In this document: piece after piece, positions 40,952 to 49,658 of the stretch
Position numbering within the stretch: the stretch's first letter is position 1
Layout of the letters: the number at the start of each line of letters is the position of its first letter
Origin: Rhodopseudomonas sp. AAP120
GTDB lineage: Bacteria > Pseudomonadota > Alphaproteobacteria > Rhizobiales > Xanthobacteraceae
Assembly (NCBI RefSeq): GCF_001295845.1
Contig: NZ_LJIC01000043.1
Location: forward strand, 1-64,000
DNA length: 64,000 nucleotides
Reading direction: 5' to 3'
The notes under the pieces: generated by a model
The model's database searches: none
Told to the model about the DNA's origin: nothing
What the model saw: only the letters and a program-made list of their open reading frames with translations
Program-made: the position numbers and the translations under genes

Positions 40952-41961
40952 CGGCCGGCCCTCATCCCGCCGGCCGTCATCACGCCCGCGAGCGTCGGCC
41001 AGCCCGGCAGGTCGTCCGGTGCGTGCGCGGGCGCATCCGTGCGCTCGCCGCCGCGCAGCTTGGCCGAGCGCGCGCGCGGATTGGCGGCGACCTCGGCGTC
41101 GCCGGCCACGACGGGGCGCTTGGTCAGCACGGTGAAGCTCGGCGCGGCCAGCGCCAGTTCGGGCTGATGCCGCGAGCCGCCGCCGGTGCGGCTGCGCTCG
41201 GTCAGGAAGGTCTTGACGATGCGGTCTTCCAGCGAATGAAACGACACCACCGCGAGCCGGCCGCCCGGCTTCAGCACGCGCTCCGCCGCGGCGAGCGCCT
41301 GATACAATTCGTCGAGCTCCTCGTTGACGAAAATCCGCAGCGCCTGGAACGTCCGCGTCGCCGGATGGATCTCGCCGGGCTTGCTGCGCACCACCTTGCC
41401 GACGATGTCGGCGAGCGCCCTGGTCGTGGTGATCGGCGCCTCCTTGCGGGCGACGATGATCGCCTTGGCGACGTGCCGCGAATAGCGCTCCTCGCCGAAG
41501 ATGTAGATGATGTTGGCAAGATCGGTCTCAGATGCGTGGGCCACCACGTCGGCCGCGCTCGGCCCGTCACCGCCCATCCGCATGTCGAGCGGGCCGTCGA
41601 GCCGGAACGAGAAGCCGCGTTCGGCCTGATCGACCTGCATCGACGACACGCCGATATCCATCACCACGCCGTCGACGCGGTCGTGCCCCTGCGCGGCGCA
41701 GACCTCGGCCAGATTGGAGAAGCGGTCCTCGACCAGCGTCAGCCGCCCGCCGGCGCTCTGCACAAGATCGAAGCCGCCGGCGATCGCCGTGCGGTCGCGG
41801 TCGATCGCGAGCACGCGGGTGTCCGCCGTCTGCAAAATCAGTCGCGAATAGCCGCCCGCCCCGAAAGTGCCGTCCACGTAAATGCCGCCTGCGCGCGGAG
41901 CCAGCAGGCCGACCGCCTCGTGCCCCAGGACCGGAATATGGCGCGGCGCTGCCTCGCTCAT
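40948..41961 (-). CDS. rsmH: 16S rRNA (cytosine-1402-N4) methyltransferase RsmH
   Basis: A 337-residue SAM-dependent methyltransferase acting on 16S rRNA C1402. [10 protein letters not shown] near the start, [14 protein letters not shown] (SAM loop), [18 protein letters not shown] and [13 protein letters not shown] are classic. The ATG at 41961 gives the usual N terminus. The frame is open 66 codons further, to 42159, with a Pro/Ala-rich stretch and no good ribosome binding site, so a longer form is possible but less likely. It is the first gene of the division cluster; no mraZ is seen upstream. Confidence 0.94.
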   Translation of the reverse strand: MSEAAPRHIPVLGHEAVGLLAPRAGGIYVDGTFGAGGYSRLILQTADTRVLAIDRDRTAIAGGFDLVQSAGGRLTLVEDRFSNLAEVCAAQGHDRVDGVVMDIGVSSMQVDQAERGFSFRLDGPLDMRMGGDGPSAADVVAHASETDLANIIYIFGEERYSRHVAKAIIVARKEAPITTTRALADIVGKVVRSKPGEIHPATRTFQALRIFVNEELDELYQALAAAERVLKPGGRLAVVSFHSLEDRIVKTFLTERSRTGGGSRHQPELALAAPSFTVLTKRPVVAGDAEVAANPRARSAKLRGGERTDAPAHAPDDLPGWPTLAGVMTAGGMRAGR

Positions 41962-42533
41962 GCGCCCTGCCCGCGCGGCGCGCAGCGTCGCCCATCGGCC
42001 GGGATCGAACGCCAGGGCCGGATCGGCTTTCGCAGAGACATTGTCGGCAACCGGCGCATCGTGGGTCGAAACTCCCGGTTCCACACGGAAATCGGCCGGC
42101 GCACCGGTCCCCCACACTGGCGAACCCTGCGCTCCGGCGGAAATCTGTTGGATTGCCATCGGCTTATGGGCTGTTCAGAGGGGGCCGGCGGTTCCCGGCA
42201 ATACGGCTCTTCACCCCTCAGTAACGTCTCTTAGCCTTAAGAAAACGTTGACGGCGGCCGGTCACGATCCGGCGATCTTCACGTTTTCAACCGCTTGCCC
42301 CAGCGGTATCTGGTGATGCCGATCATCCACACTCCACAGAAAACGACCAAATCATGACATCCGCGCGTTGCGACCCGTGGTCGTGCCCGGGATAGTGGGT
42401 ACGGCGCTGCGTGTCGCACGCCTTCGCCGTTCTCCTGCCGGGTTTGGATAGTGTGATGCCAGCTTCGTTCGCGTCTGCGGGTCCAGAGTCGAAACAACGA
42501 CGTATCGTCCCACTGCCCAAGGGCATCGTGGCC
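41962..42533. other. Divergent intergenic region upstream of rsmH and the amidase
   Basis: About 570 bases (or 375 if the longer rsmH start is used) that must hold the promoter of the division cluster. The segment 42225-42300 has CTTAGCCTTAAG and an AT-rich TTGAAAACGTGAAG on the minus strand, but no pair of elements is convincing. No mraZ gene and no repeated GTGGG motif of the MraZ operator type was found. Confidence 0.4.
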
Positions 42534-43322
42534 ATGCAGACTTTCATTCCAGATTCTTCAGTCGTTTCCGATGTGATCCCCTCGCCGAATTTCGGCGAAC
42601 GCAACAAGGGCCGGCAGCCCGACATGATCGTGCTGCACTATACCGGCATGCCCGACGTCGAGAGCGCGCTGACCCGGCTGTGCAAGGCCGGCACCGAGGT
42701 CTCGGCGCATTACGTCGTGCTCGAGGACGGCCGGATCCTGCAATGCGTGCAGGAAGCCAAGCGCGCCTGGCACGCCGGTGTCGCCAAATGGGCGGGCGAG
42801 GACGACATCAACTCCTGCTCGATCGGCATCGAGATCATCAATCGCGGCCACGACTGGGGCTATCCCGACTACCCGCTGCGGCAGATCGCGGCGGTGATCG
42901 CGCTGTGCCGCGGCATCATCATTCGCCGCGGCATCGCCCCGCATCGCGTGCTCGGCCATTCCGACGTGGCGCCGGCACGCAAGAAGGACCCAGGCGAGAA
43001 ATTCCCGTGGCGCTCGCTCGCCGCCTCCGGCGTCGGCCTGTTCGTCGAGCCGGCCCGGATCGAGCCGGACAGCGAGACGCTGAAGCACGGCGCCGAGGGC
43101 GACGACGTGCGCGCCCTGCAGCAGGCGCTGGCCGATTACGGTTACGGCATCGCCGTCAGCGGCAAATACGACCACGCCACCACCGAGGTGGTGACCGCCT
43201 TCCAGCGCCACTTCCGCCCCGAGAAGGTCGACGGCATCGCCGACAGCTCGACGCTGGCGACCCTGCACGCGCTGCTCGGCATCCTGCCCGCCGACGCGCA
43301 CCCGCTCGCCGCGGCGGGCTGA
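42534..43322 (+). CDS. N-acetylmuramoyl-L-alanine amidase, AmpD/AmiD type with PG-binding domain
   Basis: A 262-residue zinc amidase (Amidase_2 fold) that cleaves between MurNAc and L-Ala. Probable zinc ligands are His35 (VLHYTG), His142 (LGHSDVAP) and Asp152 (KKDPGEKFPW). The C-terminal part (about 185-250, LKHGAEGDDVRALQQAL) is a peptidoglycan-binding type 1 domain. I see no signal peptide, so a cytoplasmic anhydro-muropeptide recycling role as in AmpD is likely. ATG at 42534 is used; a GTG two codons earlier has a nearer AAGGG element. Confidence 0.88.
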   Translation: MQTFIPDSSVVSDVIPSPNFGERNKGRQPDMIVLHYTGMPDVESALTRLCKAGTEVSAHYVVLEDGRILQCVQEAKRAWHAGVAKWAGEDDINSCSIGIEIINRGHDWGYPDYPLRQIAAVIALCRGIIIRRGIAPHRVLGHSDVAPARKKDPGEKFPWRSLAASGVGLFVEPARIEPDSETLKHGAEGDDVRALQQALADYGYGIAVSGKYDHATTEVVTAFQRHFRPEKVDGIADSSTLATLHALLGILPADAHPLAAAG

Positions 43323-43384
43323 GGGGGGCCCACGCCGCGCCCTTTCGCCTTGACGCAGCGGCGCGGAGCCCGCATGGCTTGCCG

Positions 43385-43848
43385 CGTCAGTCGGCCGGAC
43401 GGCCGCTCCGGCAAGCGCCGAAAGGCCGCCGGGGAGGAAAGTCCGGGCTCCATCGACATACGGTGCCGGATAACGTCCGGCGGGGGCAACCCCAGGGAAA
43501 GTGCCACAGAGAACGAACCGCTTCTCTCATTCTTCCCTCCCCCGCTTGCGGGGAAGGGTCAGGGTGGGGGCGAGTAAGGGTGAAAAGGTGCGGTAAGAGC
43601 GCACCGCGTCGCCGGCAACGGAGACGGCATGGTAAACCCCACCGGGAGCAAAACCGAATAGGGACGGCATCGCGGATAGTTCGCTCTTCGGAGCGATAAC
43701 TCCGCAGGGTGATGTCAAACCCGCCGTCCGGGTAGGTTGCTCGAGGCGCTGTGCAAACAGCGTCCCAGAGGAATGGCCGTCGCGCAGCACCTCGCTTCAA
43801 CGCGAGCGCTGCCCTCCAGAACCCGGCTTACAGGCCGGCTGATACTTC
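43385..43848 (+). ncRNA. rnpB: RNase P RNA (type A), with an enlarged P12 region
   Basis: The catalytic RNA that trims 5' ends of tRNA precursors. Conserved blocks appear in order: GAGGAAAGTCCGGGCTCC (CR-I, from 43433), GGATAACGTCCGGCGGGGGC, GGGAAAGTGCCACAGAGA, GGTGAAAAGGTGCGGTAAGA, GGTAAACCCCACCGGGAGCA, AGAGGAATGG and AGAACCCGGCTTACAGGCCG (CR-V). P1 pairs TCAGTCGGCC (43387-43396) with GGCCGGCTGA near 43833-43842. About 50 extra bases at 43524-43573 replace or extend P12. Ends are estimated from P1 pairing. Confidence 0.96.
43524..43573. repeat. GC-rich palindromic repeat embedded in rnpB P12
   Basis: CTTCCCTCCCCCGCTTGCGG and the matching CGGGGAAGGG arm form a hairpin followed by GTCAGGGTGGGGGCGAG. 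This resembles the CCCTCCCCGCTTGCGGGGAGGG family that is widespread between genes in related genomes. Here it sits exactly where the variable P12 helix of RNase P RNA belongs, so it may be tolerated. Confidence 0.7.
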
Positions 43849-43854
43849 TTCATG

Positions 43855-43880
43855 AGGGGCTCGGCGGAAACGCCGGGCCC
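43855..43880 (+). terminator. Probable terminator of rnpB
   Basis: GGGCTCGGCG and CGCCGGGCCC form a 10-bp stem with a GAAA loop, followed by a short T-containing tail (TTCGCCTT). The stem is strong but the T tract is weak. Confidence 0.6.
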
Positions 43881-43966
43881 TTCGCCTTCAATATGAGACA
43901 CTGTCCTCCCTGAACTCCGTCATCCAAAAGCTCGATGAGAAACCCGAGCCGATCAGAGTACAGAGG

Positions 43967-45028
43967 TCAGTTCTTAAATCGAGCGAGGGCCAGCTCGATC
44001 ATTGAATCCTCAAACAGCCGCAACTTACGTTGAGACGCTTCACCACCCCCAAGCCACTTCTTTAGCCCCAACTTTACGGCTTCCAAGTTAGGTTCCACCT
44101 TATCGTGACTTAACAACCAATCGACAGTGGCCAACAACTCCATCCCTAACGGATACTCAAACCCATCAATAAGAGCCGTAGTTCGATCGAGAGCACCGAT
44201 GAATTGCTTAGCTTCTGTTGCCCTGAGGTAGGTACCCACAACATCCTTCTTCGTCCCCTCAAACCAAATTGTATCAAGGATGCTCGCATCTGCTACTCTC
44301 TTCTCGCAGTGAAGGTAACTACCATCCAAGCTATTTAGCAGATGCCCTAATGTCGGAGCGTACGGACCGTATTTGTCGGCCTTAAAATCGAGCCTAAGCG
44401 GACTCGCTAGCCCAGCCAGCACTATTTGCCTCTGCAAAAGGTAAGCGAGCTTCTGGATTTCCAACAGAGTACATTCAAATCCCAGGACAGAATAACGCCG
44501 CACCAGTTCCGCGACCAACGCTCGCGCAGACGTCAGCTTTTCGACCCCTGAAGGCTTCGCCACGTTCTGATAGCGAGCCGTAGGCTCATAAACGATGATC
44601 TGAACATCAAGATCGCCCATGGCCGACTCGATAAGAGGTCTAACAGACTTCCAATCTAGACCTCCGTTGCCGCTACCGAGCGGCGGAAGCGCAATCGACT
44701 TGATTTCATGCTCACGAATAAACCGTACCAAATCATTCAATCCATCCTTGATCCACTCAATCTTGGACGGATTGCGCCAATGCTGCTTGGTTGGGAAATT
44801 TATGATCCACTTAGGCCCACCAATGAGATCCTTTCGCTCAGTCGCGAATATCTGCCCCACTTTGATCTGATGAGCCTTGCACGCCACCGAGTACGCACGA
44901 AAATTCTCAGGAAACGCCTCCTTGAACATTAAGGCAATCCCCTTCCCCATCACACCGACTGTATTCACGGTATTGACCAAAGCCTCAGCATCCGCCTTGA
45001 GCAAGTTACCCTCAGTGAAGGTAATCAT
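43967..45028 (-). CDS. darG: DarG-type macrodomain antitoxin (DNA ADP-ribosyl glycohydrolase)
   Basis: A 353-residue antitoxin of the DarTG system. The N-terminal macrodomain (about 1-155) shows [15 protein letters not shown], which binds ADP-ribose, and [16 protein letters not shown]. It should remove ADP-ribose from thymidine in DNA. The C-terminal half (about 165-353), with [16 protein letters not shown] and [11 protein letters not shown], matches the DarG extension that binds and neutralises DarT directly. The ATG at 45028 shares its A with the darT stop (TGATG), so translation is coupled. Base composition is lower in GC than flanking genes, suggesting transfer. Confidence 0.93.
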   Translation of the reverse strand: MITFTEGNLLKADAEALVNTVNTVGVMGKGIALMFKEAFPENFRAYSVACKAHQIKVGQIFATERKDLIGGPKWIINFPTKQHWRNPSKIEWIKDGLNDLVRFIREHEIKSIALPPLGSGNGGLDWKSVRPLIESAMGDLDVQIIVYEPTARYQNVAKPSGVEKLTSARALVAELVRRYSVLGFECTLLEIQKLAYLLQRQIVLAGLASPLRLDFKADKYGPYAPTLGHLLNSLDGSYLHCEKRVADASILDTIWFEGTKKDVVGTYLRATEAKQFIGALDRTTALIDGFEYPLGMELLATVDWLLSHDKVEPNLEAVKLGLKKWLGGGEASQRKLRLFEDSMIELALARFKN

Positions 45029-45669
45029 CAGAAATACCATCCTCGTTTGGTGTGAACTTCTAGGTTTAGCTTCCGCTTAGACACCAAATCGGCTGCCCAT
45101 AACCTTTGCTTATCATCGCAACACGCTAAATAGAGCAGAGCATCGATTGGCATGTGCTGATGCACTAACGCCTCTGCCATGTAACGATTCGTCTTGTCCG
45201 GATCGTCGTTGTCTCTGCTAAAATCACTAGCCCGCAAAATCTTCCAGTCGATTTGCTTTAGGCCATCCACGGTGTTGTAGTAGTTTGCTAGTGATGCGCA
45301 CGCGTGTCTGTCCGTAATCGCAAACGGCACATTTTTCTCGCGTAGACGCGCAAGCGAAGTAACAAGAAGCATGATTTGCTCATTGTCGCGCTGCTGCACG
45401 TTCCGGCCAGTATGAATATTGTATGCCATTATCGAGCGCGGAGTGAAATAAAAGGGGACGTAGTCCCCCAAGGTCCCATGAGGCTTAACGGGAACAGGCC
45501 AGGTTCTCCGTTTGTCGATCAACTCCACAAGGCCGATGTTGACGAAGTTGGGGTCTTGCTTGTTGGAGTTACGGCAGTGCACGCCATTGTCCAAAATCCA
45601 AGCCAAATTGTCCCTGTGGGTAATGCGGAAGATTAGCGCACTTTCCGCTGTGAGCTCCGGCAGCGCCAC
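45028..45669 (-). CDS. darT: DarT toxin, ssDNA thymidine ADP-ribosyltransferase (DUF4433)
   Basis: A 213-residue toxin that attaches ADP-ribose to thymidine in single-stranded DNA using NAD+, blocking replication. [20 protein letters not shown] begins the fold. An Arg (KRRTWP, about 54), His122 (TDRHACA) and Glu166 (RYMAEALV) line up with the Arg/His/Glu active site of known DarT. A GTG at 45669 is chosen: GGGAGAG precedes it and the length matches the family. A longer frame to an ATG at 45795 would start upstream of the likely promoter. It is followed directly by darG. Confidence 0.92.
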   Translation of the reverse strand: MALPELTAESALIFRITHRDNLAWILDNGVHCRNSNKQDPNFVNIGLVELIDKRRTWPVPVKPHGTLGDYVPFYFTPRSIMAYNIHTGRNVQQRDNEQIMLLVTSLARLREKNVPFAITDRHACASLANYYNTVDGLKQIDWKILRASDFSRDNDDPDKTNRYMAEALVHQHMPIDALLYLACCDDKQRLWAADLVSKRKLNLEVHTKRGWYF

Positions 45670-45763
45670 AATTCTCTCCCATAGAGCAGAACAGTCTCGT
45701 AGATGCGTATAATCTGCCCTCCAAGTCGAGGCTAGATCGGCAAGAATCGATTCTATTGAGAGA

Positions 45764-45792
45764 ACATAAAAAGAACGTCGCGGCCTTGTCAA
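45764..45792 (-). promoter_or_regulatory. Consensus sigma-70 promoter of darTG
   Basis: TTGACA (45792-45787) and TTATGT (45769-45764) with exactly 17 bp between them on the minus strand. The predicted start is near 45757, leaving about 87 bases of leader before the GTG of darT. This is the best-matching promoter in the window and supports the shorter DarT start. Confidence 0.75.
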
Positions 45793-45865
45793 CATATACT
45801 GACGACGCTTGACCGATGATAGCGCCCATCAGTGTGTTGCAGCGGCGGTCTATTGCGGCAGTTCC

Positions 45866-47452
45866 TCAATGCCCCCCGCCCCCAGCCGCCGCCGGGTTCG
45901 CCGGCTTCGCGACCAGCACTACCAGCGTGCTCAACCCGATGTAGAAAATCGTCAGCAAAAAGAACGCGTCGCCGAAGCTCATCGTCACGGCCTGGCGGTG
46001 GACGATCTGGTTGAACTGTTTCAGCGCCATCATCGAAGCGTCGCCCATGCCCTGAAAACGCTGGATCAGCATATTGAGGAAGTCGACCGCCTGGGCGTTG
46101 CCCCAGTTCACCTTGTCGTGCAGACGCGAGATGTGGAAGTCGGTGCGGTTGTCGAGCGCGGTGTTGATCAGCGCGAGGCCGAGCGCGCCGCCGAGGTTTC
46201 GGGTCAGGTTGAACAGGCCCGACGCGTTCTTGACGCGCTCCGGCGGCAGCGTGCCAAGCGCGATGTTGTTGACCGGCACCATCGCCATCATCATGCCAAT
46301 GCCGCGGCAGACCTGCGGCCACAGCAGCTCGTAGAAGTCGTAGTCGCGCGTGATCCAGGTCATCTGCCAGGTGCCGGCGGCGAACAGCAACAGGCCAACC
46401 GCGATCAGGATGCGCATATCGACCAGCGTCATCAGCCGGCCGACCAGCGGCGCCGACAGGAACATCGCGATGCCGGAGACGAACATCGTCTCACCGATCA
46501 TCAGCGCGCTGTAGCCGCGGACCTCGGCGAGGTAGCGCGGATAGATGTAGGTCAGGCCGTACAGGCCGATGCCGACGCAGAACGAGAACAGGCAGCCGAA
46601 CGCGAAATTGCGATTGGTGAAGGCGCGGATGTCGACGATCGGCTCGCGCGCGGTCAGCACTCGGAAGAAGAACGCCACGCCGCAGACCACGCAGACGATC
46701 GCGAAGATGAAGATCGACTCGTCGTTGAACCAGTCGTTGCGCGGCCCCTCTTCCAGCACGTATTCGAGCGAGCCGAGGAAGCCGGCCATGAAGCCGAGGC
46801 CGAACCAGTCGAAATGATCGAGCAGCTCGTAATGCGGCTCGTCGAAATCGACCAGCGCGAGCACGCCGATGGTGATGCCGATGCCGGGCACGACGTTGAT
46901 GAAGAACAGCCAATGCCACGACATCAAATCGGTGATGTAGCCGCCGACGGTGGGTCCGATGGTCGGCGCCAGCGTCGCGACCAGGCCGATGATCGGCCCG
47001 ACCAGATTGAACTTGGAGCGCGGAAACACCGTGTAGGCCGAGGCGAACACGGTCGGGATCATGCCGGCGCCGAGGAAACCCTGGATCGCGCGCCACACGA
47101 TCATCTCGGCGATCGACGAGGTGAAGCCGCACATCAGGCTGGCGAAGGTGAAGCCGGCCGCCGAGATGGCGAACAGGTTGCGCGTGCCGAGCGCGCGTGA
47201 CAGGAAGCCGGACAGCGGGATCGCGATCACTTCGGCGATCAGATACGAGGTCTGCACCCAGGAGACTTCGGACGACGACGCCGACAGGCCGGCCTGGATT
47301 TCCGACAGAGATGCCGAGACGATCTGGATGTCCAGGATCGACATGAACATCCCGAACACCATGATCAGGAACGCGAACAGTCGGCTCGCCGGCACGTGTT
47401 CCGACGGCTCCTGCGGCACGGCTCCAGCCGTTGCGGTGGTCGATGCCGACAT
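45866..47452 (-). CDS. DHA2-family multidrug MFS transporter (EmrB-like)
   Basis: A 528-residue inner-membrane protein with 14 predicted helices. MSILDIQIVSASLSEIQ in helix 1, the SWVQTSYLIAEVIAIPLSG segment, GRLM-like loops and VGGYITDLMSWHWLFFIN (motif C region) are typical of EmrB/QacA exporters that work with a periplasmic adaptor and an outer-membrane channel. The HlyD-type adaptor is the next gene upstream (47583-48827). ATG at 47452 has AAGGA upstream; a TTG two codons earlier is rejected. No TolC gene is in the window. Confidence 0.9.
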   Translation of the reverse strand: MSASTTATAGAVPQEPSEHVPASRLFAFLIMVFGMFMSILDIQIVSASLSEIQAGLSASSSEVSWVQTSYLIAEVIAIPLSGFLSRALGTRNLFAISAAGFTFASLMCGFTSSIAEMIVWRAIQGFLGAGMIPTVFASAYTVFPRSKFNLVGPIIGLVATLAPTIGPTVGGYITDLMSWHWLFFINVVPGIGITIGVLALVDFDEPHYELLDHFDWFGLGFMAGFLGSLEYVLEEGPRNDWFNDESIFIFAIVCVVCGVAFFFRVLTAREPIVDIRAFTNRNFAFGCLFSFCVGIGLYGLTYIYPRYLAEVRGYSALMIGETMFVSGIAMFLSAPLVGRLMTLVDMRILIAVGLLLFAAGTWQMTWITRDYDFYELLWPQVCRGIGMMMAMVPVNNIALGTLPPERVKNASGLFNLTRNLGGALGLALINTALDNRTDFHISRLHDKVNWGNAQAVDFLNMLIQRFQGMGDASMMALKQFNQIVHRQAVTMSFGDAFFLLTIFYIGLSTLVVLVAKPANPAAAGGGGH

Positions 47453-47489
47453 CGGCAATTCCTTAGAGTTCGGCCTGAAACGCCCTATC

Positions 47490-47569
47490 CGTCATTGCGA
47501 GCGAAGCGAAGCAATCCAGCTCAGTGCCCGGCGATGGATTGCTTCGTCGCTTCGCTCCTCGCAATGACG
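47490..47569. repeat. Palindromic repeat, CGTCATTGCGAG type (copy 2)
   Basis: Same family as 34605-34684: CGTCATTGCGAGCGAAGCGA on one side and TCGCTCCTCGCAATGACG on the other, with AAGCAATCCAGCT and GGATTGCTT inner arms. It lies between the efflux adaptor and transporter genes, so it is carried in their shared mRNA. Confidence 0.9.
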
Positions 47570-47582
47570 GAGGCGACGACGC

Positions 47583-48827
47583 TTACTTCCCCGTCCGCGT
47601 ATCGACCTTGACGTAGACCGACATGCCGGCGCGGAGCAGGCCTTCGCGGGCGACGTCGGCGGGGACGCGGATGCGGACCGGGACGCGCTGCACGATCTTC
47701 GTGAAGTTGCCGGTGGCGTTGTCGGGCGGCAGCAGCGTGAACACCTGTCCGGCCGCCGGCGCGAGGCTCTCCACCGTGCCTTCGATCTTGCGGCCCGAAT
47801 AGGCGTCGACCGAGACGTCCACAGTCTGGCCCGGCTTCAAGCGCGCCAGCTGCGTTTCCTTGAAATTGGCGTCGACATAGACGCCGTCGAGCGGGACGAT
47901 GTTGGCGAGCCGCTGGCCGGCATTGATGTAGTCGCCGGTGTTGACCAGGCGGTTGGAGAACACGCCTTCGACCGGCGCGCGGACATTGGTGAAGTCGAGA
48001 TCGCGCTCGGCCTTCGCCAGCGCGCTCTGCAGCTCGGCGAGCTGGGCCCGAGCCTCGGCCTGCTGCGCCTTGGTGACTTCGACATTGTCGCGTGCGGCGT
48101 CAAAGGCAGCCTTGGCGGCGGCCACCGAGGCGACGCCCTGATCGCGGCTGGCCTGCGAGGTCTCGAACACGGCGCGCGAGGCGAAGCCCTTGGTGCTCAG
48201 CGCCTGCTGGCGATCGAAATCGAGATCGGCGCGCTTGGCCGCCGCTTCGGCGGAGGTGAGCTGGGCCTGCGCCTGCTCGACCGCGCTCTGCTGCGCGGTC
48301 ACCTGGCGACCGATCCGCTCGATCGTGGCCTGCTGGGTGGCAATCTTGGCGCGCGCGCTGTCGACCGCGATCTTGTAATCGCCGTCGTCGATCTTGAACA
48401 CGACCTGCCCGGCCTTCACCAGCGTGTTGTCACCCGGCAGGATCGCGGCGATGTGGCCGGCGACGCGCGCGCCGAGCGTGGTGTTGTTGGCGCGCACATA
48501 GGCGTCGTCGGTCGAGACCATGAAGCGTCCGACCAGCATGTAGTCGGTGCCGAAGTAAGCGACCGCAGCCAGCGCCGCGAGGCCGACGCCGAGCAGGATC
48601 ATCCGCTTGCGCTTCGGCTTTTTCACCACCGGCGCCGGGCGCGCGGGGGTCGCGACCGGCTCCGCCTCGCTGTCGGCCTGTGGCGGCTCGGCGAGCTTCA
48701 GCGAGGTCTCTTCGTGCGCGGACTTCCGGGGCTCCACCGGCGCAACGCCGGCTCCGGAGGCGACGACGTCATCCTGCTCGGACTCAGACCTGATCACCCG
48801 GGCAGCAGCTTGGTCGCGACCGGACAT
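47583..48827 (-). CDS. HlyD/EmrA-family efflux adaptor
   Basis: A 414-residue membrane-fusion protein. A cytoplasmic Pro/Ala/Glu-rich N terminus of about 70 residues is followed by one helix (about 77-97), a biotinyl-lipoyl-like half (STDDAYVRANNTTLGARVAG), a long alpha-helical hairpin (about 150-270) and the beta-barrel part (DANFKETQLARLKPGQ). It couples the EmrB-like transporter to an outer-membrane channel. It is divergent from the tetR gene, with an operator in between. Confidence 0.9.
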   Translation of the reverse strand: MSGRDQAAARVIRSESEQDDVVASGAGVAPVEPRKSAHEETSLKLAEPPQADSEAEPVATPARPAPVVKKPKRKRMILLGVGLAALAAVAYFGTDYMLVGRFMVSTDDAYVRANNTTLGARVAGHIAAILPGDNTLVKAGQVVFKIDDGDYKIAVDSARAKIATQQATIERIGRQVTAQQSAVEQAQAQLTSAEAAAKRADLDFDRQQALSTKGFASRAVFETSQASRDQGVASVAAAKAAFDAARDNVEVTKAQQAEARAQLAELQSALAKAERDLDFTNVRAPVEGVFSNRLVNTGDYINAGQRLANIVPLDGVYVDANFKETQLARLKPGQTVDVSVDAYSGRKIEGTVESLAPAAGQVFTLLPPDNATGNFTKIVQRVPVRIRVPADVAREGLLRAGMSVYVKVDTRTGK

Positions 48828-48895
48828 GAGAGCTTCTCCCTGACTGGCTCACACGTGAGCACCTGCCGGGACGTCGCCCCTGACAGCCGTTCCCA

Positions 48896-48922
48896 ACTAT
48901 ATTGACCGAACGGTTCGGTCAA
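48896..48922 (-). promoter_or_regulatory. TetR-type operator overlapping the efflux promoter
   Basis: A perfect 21-bp palindrome TTGACCGAA-CGG-TTCGGTCAA (48902-48922) lies between the divergent adaptor and regulator genes. On the minus strand TTGACC and TATAGT (48901-48896) are 15 bp apart and embed it, so a bound repressor would block the efflux promoter. Confidence 0.85.
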
Positions 48923-49013
48923 GGTAGTTTCCTGCGCAAAGCCTAGCAGCACTGCCCAAGCATTGTGCTTACAGGCGGTGGCGCCGATCACTTTTTTGGG
49001 ACACGCTGAACCA

Positions 49014-49649
49014 ATGGTTGCACCCGTCGCCCTCTCCGGCTCCGACGACGACAGCGCGAAGCGGCGCCAGATCGTCAAGGGTGCCCGCACGGTGTTTCTC
49101 GAGCAGGGCTTCGATGGCGCCAGCATGGGCGAGATCGCCCGCGCCGCAGGGGTCTCCAAAGGCACGCTGTACGTCTATTTCGCCGACAAGAACGCGCTGT
49201 TCTGCGAGATCATGCAGCAGGAGAGCGTGGCGCAGGGCATGTTGGCGTTCGAGTTCTCGCCGGACCTCGACGTCGAAACGTCCCTGAAGGTGTTCGGCGC
49301 GGCCTACATCAAGCTGCTGTGCGATCCGCGTGGGGCATCGGCGATCCGGACCGTGATGGCGATCGCCGAGCGGATGCCGGACGTGGGCCGCCACTACTAC
49401 GAGCGCGTCATCGCCAATTCGCTCGGCAAATTCACCCGCTATCTCCAGCAACAGGTGCAGGCCGGCGCGCTGCAGATCGAAGACTGCCACCTCGCCGCGG
49501 CGCAGTTCACCAAGCTGTGCCAGGCGACGCTGTTCTTGCCGTACATCTTCCAGACGACGGGCGCCCCCTCCCCCGAACACATCGCCGAAGTCGTCGACAG
49601 CGCGACGCGGATGTTTCTGGCGGCCTACGGGAAGAAGCCCGGCAACTAA
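49014..49649 (+). CDS. TetR/AcrR-family repressor of the adjacent efflux genes
   Basis: A 211-residue regulator. The N-terminal helix-turn-helix domain (about 15-60) has [19 protein letters not shown] and [16 protein letters not shown], a textbook TetR recognition helix. The C-terminal domain binds ligand and dimerises; its ligand is unknown. Divergence from the EmrAB-like genes and the 21-bp operator suggest autoregulated repression relieved by an exported compound. ATG at 49014 is used; a TTG 17 codons upstream is less likely. Confidence 0.9.
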   Translation: MVAPVALSGSDDDSAKRRQIVKGARTVFLEQGFDGASMGEIARAAGVSKGTLYVYFADKNALFCEIMQQESVAQGMLAFEFSPDLDVETSLKVFGAAYIKLLCDPRGASAIRTVMAIAERMPDVGRHYYERVIANSLGKFTRYLQQQVQAGALQIEDCHLAAAQFTKLCQATLFLPYIFQTTGAPSPEHIAEVVDSATRMFLAAYGKKPGN

Positions 49650-49658
49650 GCCGCAGGA

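Noticed and set aside
45670-45795. Extra 42 N-terminal residues of DarT
   Set aside because: The segment carries the likely promoter and exceeds the family length; the GTG at 45669 has the ribosome binding site.
43849-45865. Integrative element bounded by att sites around darTG
   Set aside because: I looked for a duplicated rnpB 3' end or other direct repeat near 45800 and found none, and no integrase is present. Transfer is suggested only by composition.
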